Below are positions 5,756-7,740 of a stretch of 7,740 nucleotides of DNA, piece by piece (position 1 is the first letter of the stretch; every line of letters begins with the position of its first letter). A program made the position numbers and the translations under genes. A model generated the notes under the pieces. That model had not been told where the DNA came from. It saw only the letters and a program-made list of their open reading frames with translations, and ran no database searches. The stretch covers positions 1-7,740 of the forward strand of contig DASZVN010000050.1 in assembly GCA_035547055.1 (NCBI GenBank), given 5' to 3'. The stretch is from DASZVN01 sp035547055. Its GTDB lineage: Bacteria > Pseudomonadota > Alphaproteobacteria > Rhizobiales > Methylopilaceae.

Positions 5756-7071
5756 ACATAAGGAATATATCTAGATATTGACCTCAACACTAATATAAAG
5801 AATTTCCTTTGCAGAGAGGAAAAATAATGTCTAGTCAAAAGAGATACGTTTGATGGGACATCATTTGTTAGAACATTGCCCCACTCGTCTGGTCTATATC
5901 TCATAATGTTAGAAAATATATATGATATCAAGAAATTTACCGCAATTTCTGGTAGAATTACTGGGAAAAATGGATTATCGATAAACCAAAAATTACCATA
6001 GGTGTCTGAATATATGCACGATCGTAGTCTGTGGATGTCGCCCGCCGGCACAATGACAACAGTTTTCCCAAACCTCTCGCTCGATTCAAATCCAGGAAAC
6101 GATTCGTCTATGCTCGATGGACGAGGACGGATTTCACCATTGCCGATTCTAAATTCCCACTTCAAACTGCGTGGATCGTTAGCGCTCACTATCTCAAGTG
6201 GGAAACATCTGCTACTTAGGCCAGTTGTCAACTTATAGTATGCAGCCATCTCAGGGACGATACTCAATAACGTTCCTAGAGAGACACTAAATCTATTTTC
6301 ATAATATGATAAAATCGATTCCGTACAATCTAGGTGCATTTCAAGATTGATGCCCTTGACGAGTTGAGTAGGAAAGGACGTTACCAGATCACTAAACGTC
6401 CCACGAGCTACATCGCCACCAAATTGAGCTTGAACTACATCGGGCAGATAGCCAAGCCCATGGGATCCTGGAAGATTTCCTTTGTTAAATCTCAAAGGAT
6501 TATTCAATACAATAATACCATATGCATATGCGGTCATTGCATAAAAGAAATTCAAGGGTTTGACCATCAAGGAGCCATTTCGACCAGCAAGATATAGTTC
6601 GCGCCCCTGCGAAAAGCAATTCTTTAGGCGAAGCGCCTCCTCGGCATTTATCCCTGAATTTGCAGATTTCCCGACAGTCTTTTTCCTCAATCTATATAAT
6701 TCGCGAATATCGGGCACGTTTTCCAAGCTCTCGGCCAGTTCTATTACAGAATCGTCAAAATCAATTCCTTCTATGGGCAGGAGCCTCAGATCGTCCTGAG
6801 ATCTAAGTCTGGCTTGCACCTCGGATGAAATGAGATAGAAATTCCGTGCAGGCTGCAGGATATCTGACTTAAGATTTGGCAATCCTGCCTTTGTCTTAAA
6901 ATCTTCAATGTCAGTGTACTGCATGCGTTCTGCAACCCCAAGCGCCTTCCATTTTGCAACTAACGCGTCCTGTTGCTCACGAAGAGCGGCGAAGTCAGTA
7001 GATACGTCAAACAACGGCTGATTGGAGGCCTTAATCGAATGGACATCATCCTTTACAATTTCTTCTAGCAT
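5743..7071 (-). CDS. YaaC-like protein, AT-rich and probably horizontally acquired
   Basis: Predicted 442-residue protein that I recognise as YaaC-like (the family named after Bacillus subtilis YaaC, function unknown). Recognisable stretches are ARNFYLIS (75-82), the hydrophobic core block KPLNFFYAMTAYAYGIIVLN (171-190) followed by GSHGL (202-206) and GTFSDL (224-229), then PEIAVNFLISYIFSNIMRYR (374-393) and the C-terminal helices. The N-terminal 70 residues look helical and variable. There is no signal peptide; the hydrophobic stretches look like buried helices rather than membrane spans. ATG at 7071 follows AGAAGG by 9 bases. Codons are A/T-rich, unlike every neighbour, and sampled lines are about 30-47% GC. 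It stands alone between a broken gene and thiC, with no transposase or integrase beside it. The transfer is strongly suggested; a defence or stress role is conjecture. Confidence 0.78.
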   Translation of the reverse strand: MLEEIVKDDVHSIKASNQPLFDVSTDFAALREQQDALVAKWKALGVAERMQYTDIEDFKTKAGLPNLKSDILQPARNFYLISSEVQARLRSQDDLRLLPIEGIDFDDSVIELAESLENVPDIRELYRLRKKTVGKSANSGINAEEALRLKNCFSQGRELYLAGRNGSLMVKPLNFFYAMTAYAYGIIVLNNPLRFNKGNLPGSHGLGYLPDVVQAQFGGDVARGTFSDLVTSFPTQLVKGINLEMHLDCTESILSYYENRFSVSLGTLLSIVPEMAAYYKLTTGLSSRCFPLEIVSANDPRSLKWEFRIGNGEIRPRPSSIDESFPGFESSERFGKTVVIVPAGDIHRLRSCIYSDTYGNFWFIDNPFFPVILPEIAVNFLISYIFSNIMRYRPDEWGNVLTNDVPSNVSLLTRHYFSSLQRKFFILVLRSISRYIPYVTQN

Positions 7072-7136
7072 CCCCGCCCGCCTTCTCTCTTATGTCACCC
7101 CACGCTTTCAGGGACCCAAGGGATCTGGAGGCCAGA
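7072..7136. other. Spacer between thiC and the YaaC-like gene
   Basis: This 65-base gap has intermediate composition and marks the right edge of the AT-rich block. It includes the AGAAGG ribosome binding site of the YaaC-like gene and a small stem just after the thiC stop (on the minus strand TCTGG-CCT-CCAGA) that lacks a T-run. No convincing promoter is seen, so the YaaC-like gene may be read from thiC transcription or from a weak local promoter. Confidence 0.4.

Positions 7137-7740
<604 letters not shown>

Noticed and set aside
6002..6799. Several short plus-strand frames opposite the YaaC-like gene
   Set aside because: No ribosome binding sites or recognisable similarity; the minus-strand frame is continuous for 442 codons with family motifs.

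Overview
The window looks like chromosomal DNA from a high-GC alphaproteobacterium. Most genes have strong G/C preference at third codon positions (one sampled 60-base line inside the methyltransferase is about 77% GC). The 4.6 kb region carries a GTCATCCCGG-type intergenic repeat of a style common in that class. The DUF2277 protein and the ThiC sequence also fit. Genus cannot be assigned from the sequence alone.

Layout. A MarR-family regulator (9-563, minus) is divergent from a plus-strand run of four genes: a thiamine-pyrophosphate (TPP) enzyme of the acetolactate-synthase/decarboxylase superfamily (701-2389), a phthalate-dioxygenase-type Rieske oxygenase (2411-3709), a leucine-carboxyl-methyltransferase-like SAM enzyme (3724-4578) and a SnoaL/NTF2-fold protein (4729-5187). 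The first three are 21 and 14 bases apart and are very likely one operon. The fourth follows a 113-base palindromic repeat. The 137-base divergent spacer holds an AT-rich patch, plausible promoters for both directions and a weak candidate operator. I infer a MarR-controlled module for modifying a small aromatic or carboxylic substrate. The substrate and pathway are not known to me, and no reductase for the oxygenase is present.

Downstream are a DUF2277 gene (5260-5526), whose ribosome binding site lies inside a predicted hairpin, and a 48-codon ORF (5541-5687) that looks like the 5' stump of a broken gene. A perfect 13-bp stem hairpin follows. Base composition then changes sharply: 5743-7071 (minus) is a single AT-rich gene (sampled lines about 30-47% GC) for a YaaC-like protein, probably acquired horizontally. 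GC-rich sequence returns with the 3' two-hundred codons of thiC (7137 to the window end, minus), which includes the radical-SAM CX2CX4C motif.

The best candidates for something new are the TPP enzyme/Rieske/methyltransferase/NTF2 cluster, and the lone YaaC-like gene inserted between the broken gene and thiC. No RNA genes, CRISPR arrays, transposases or integrases were recognised.
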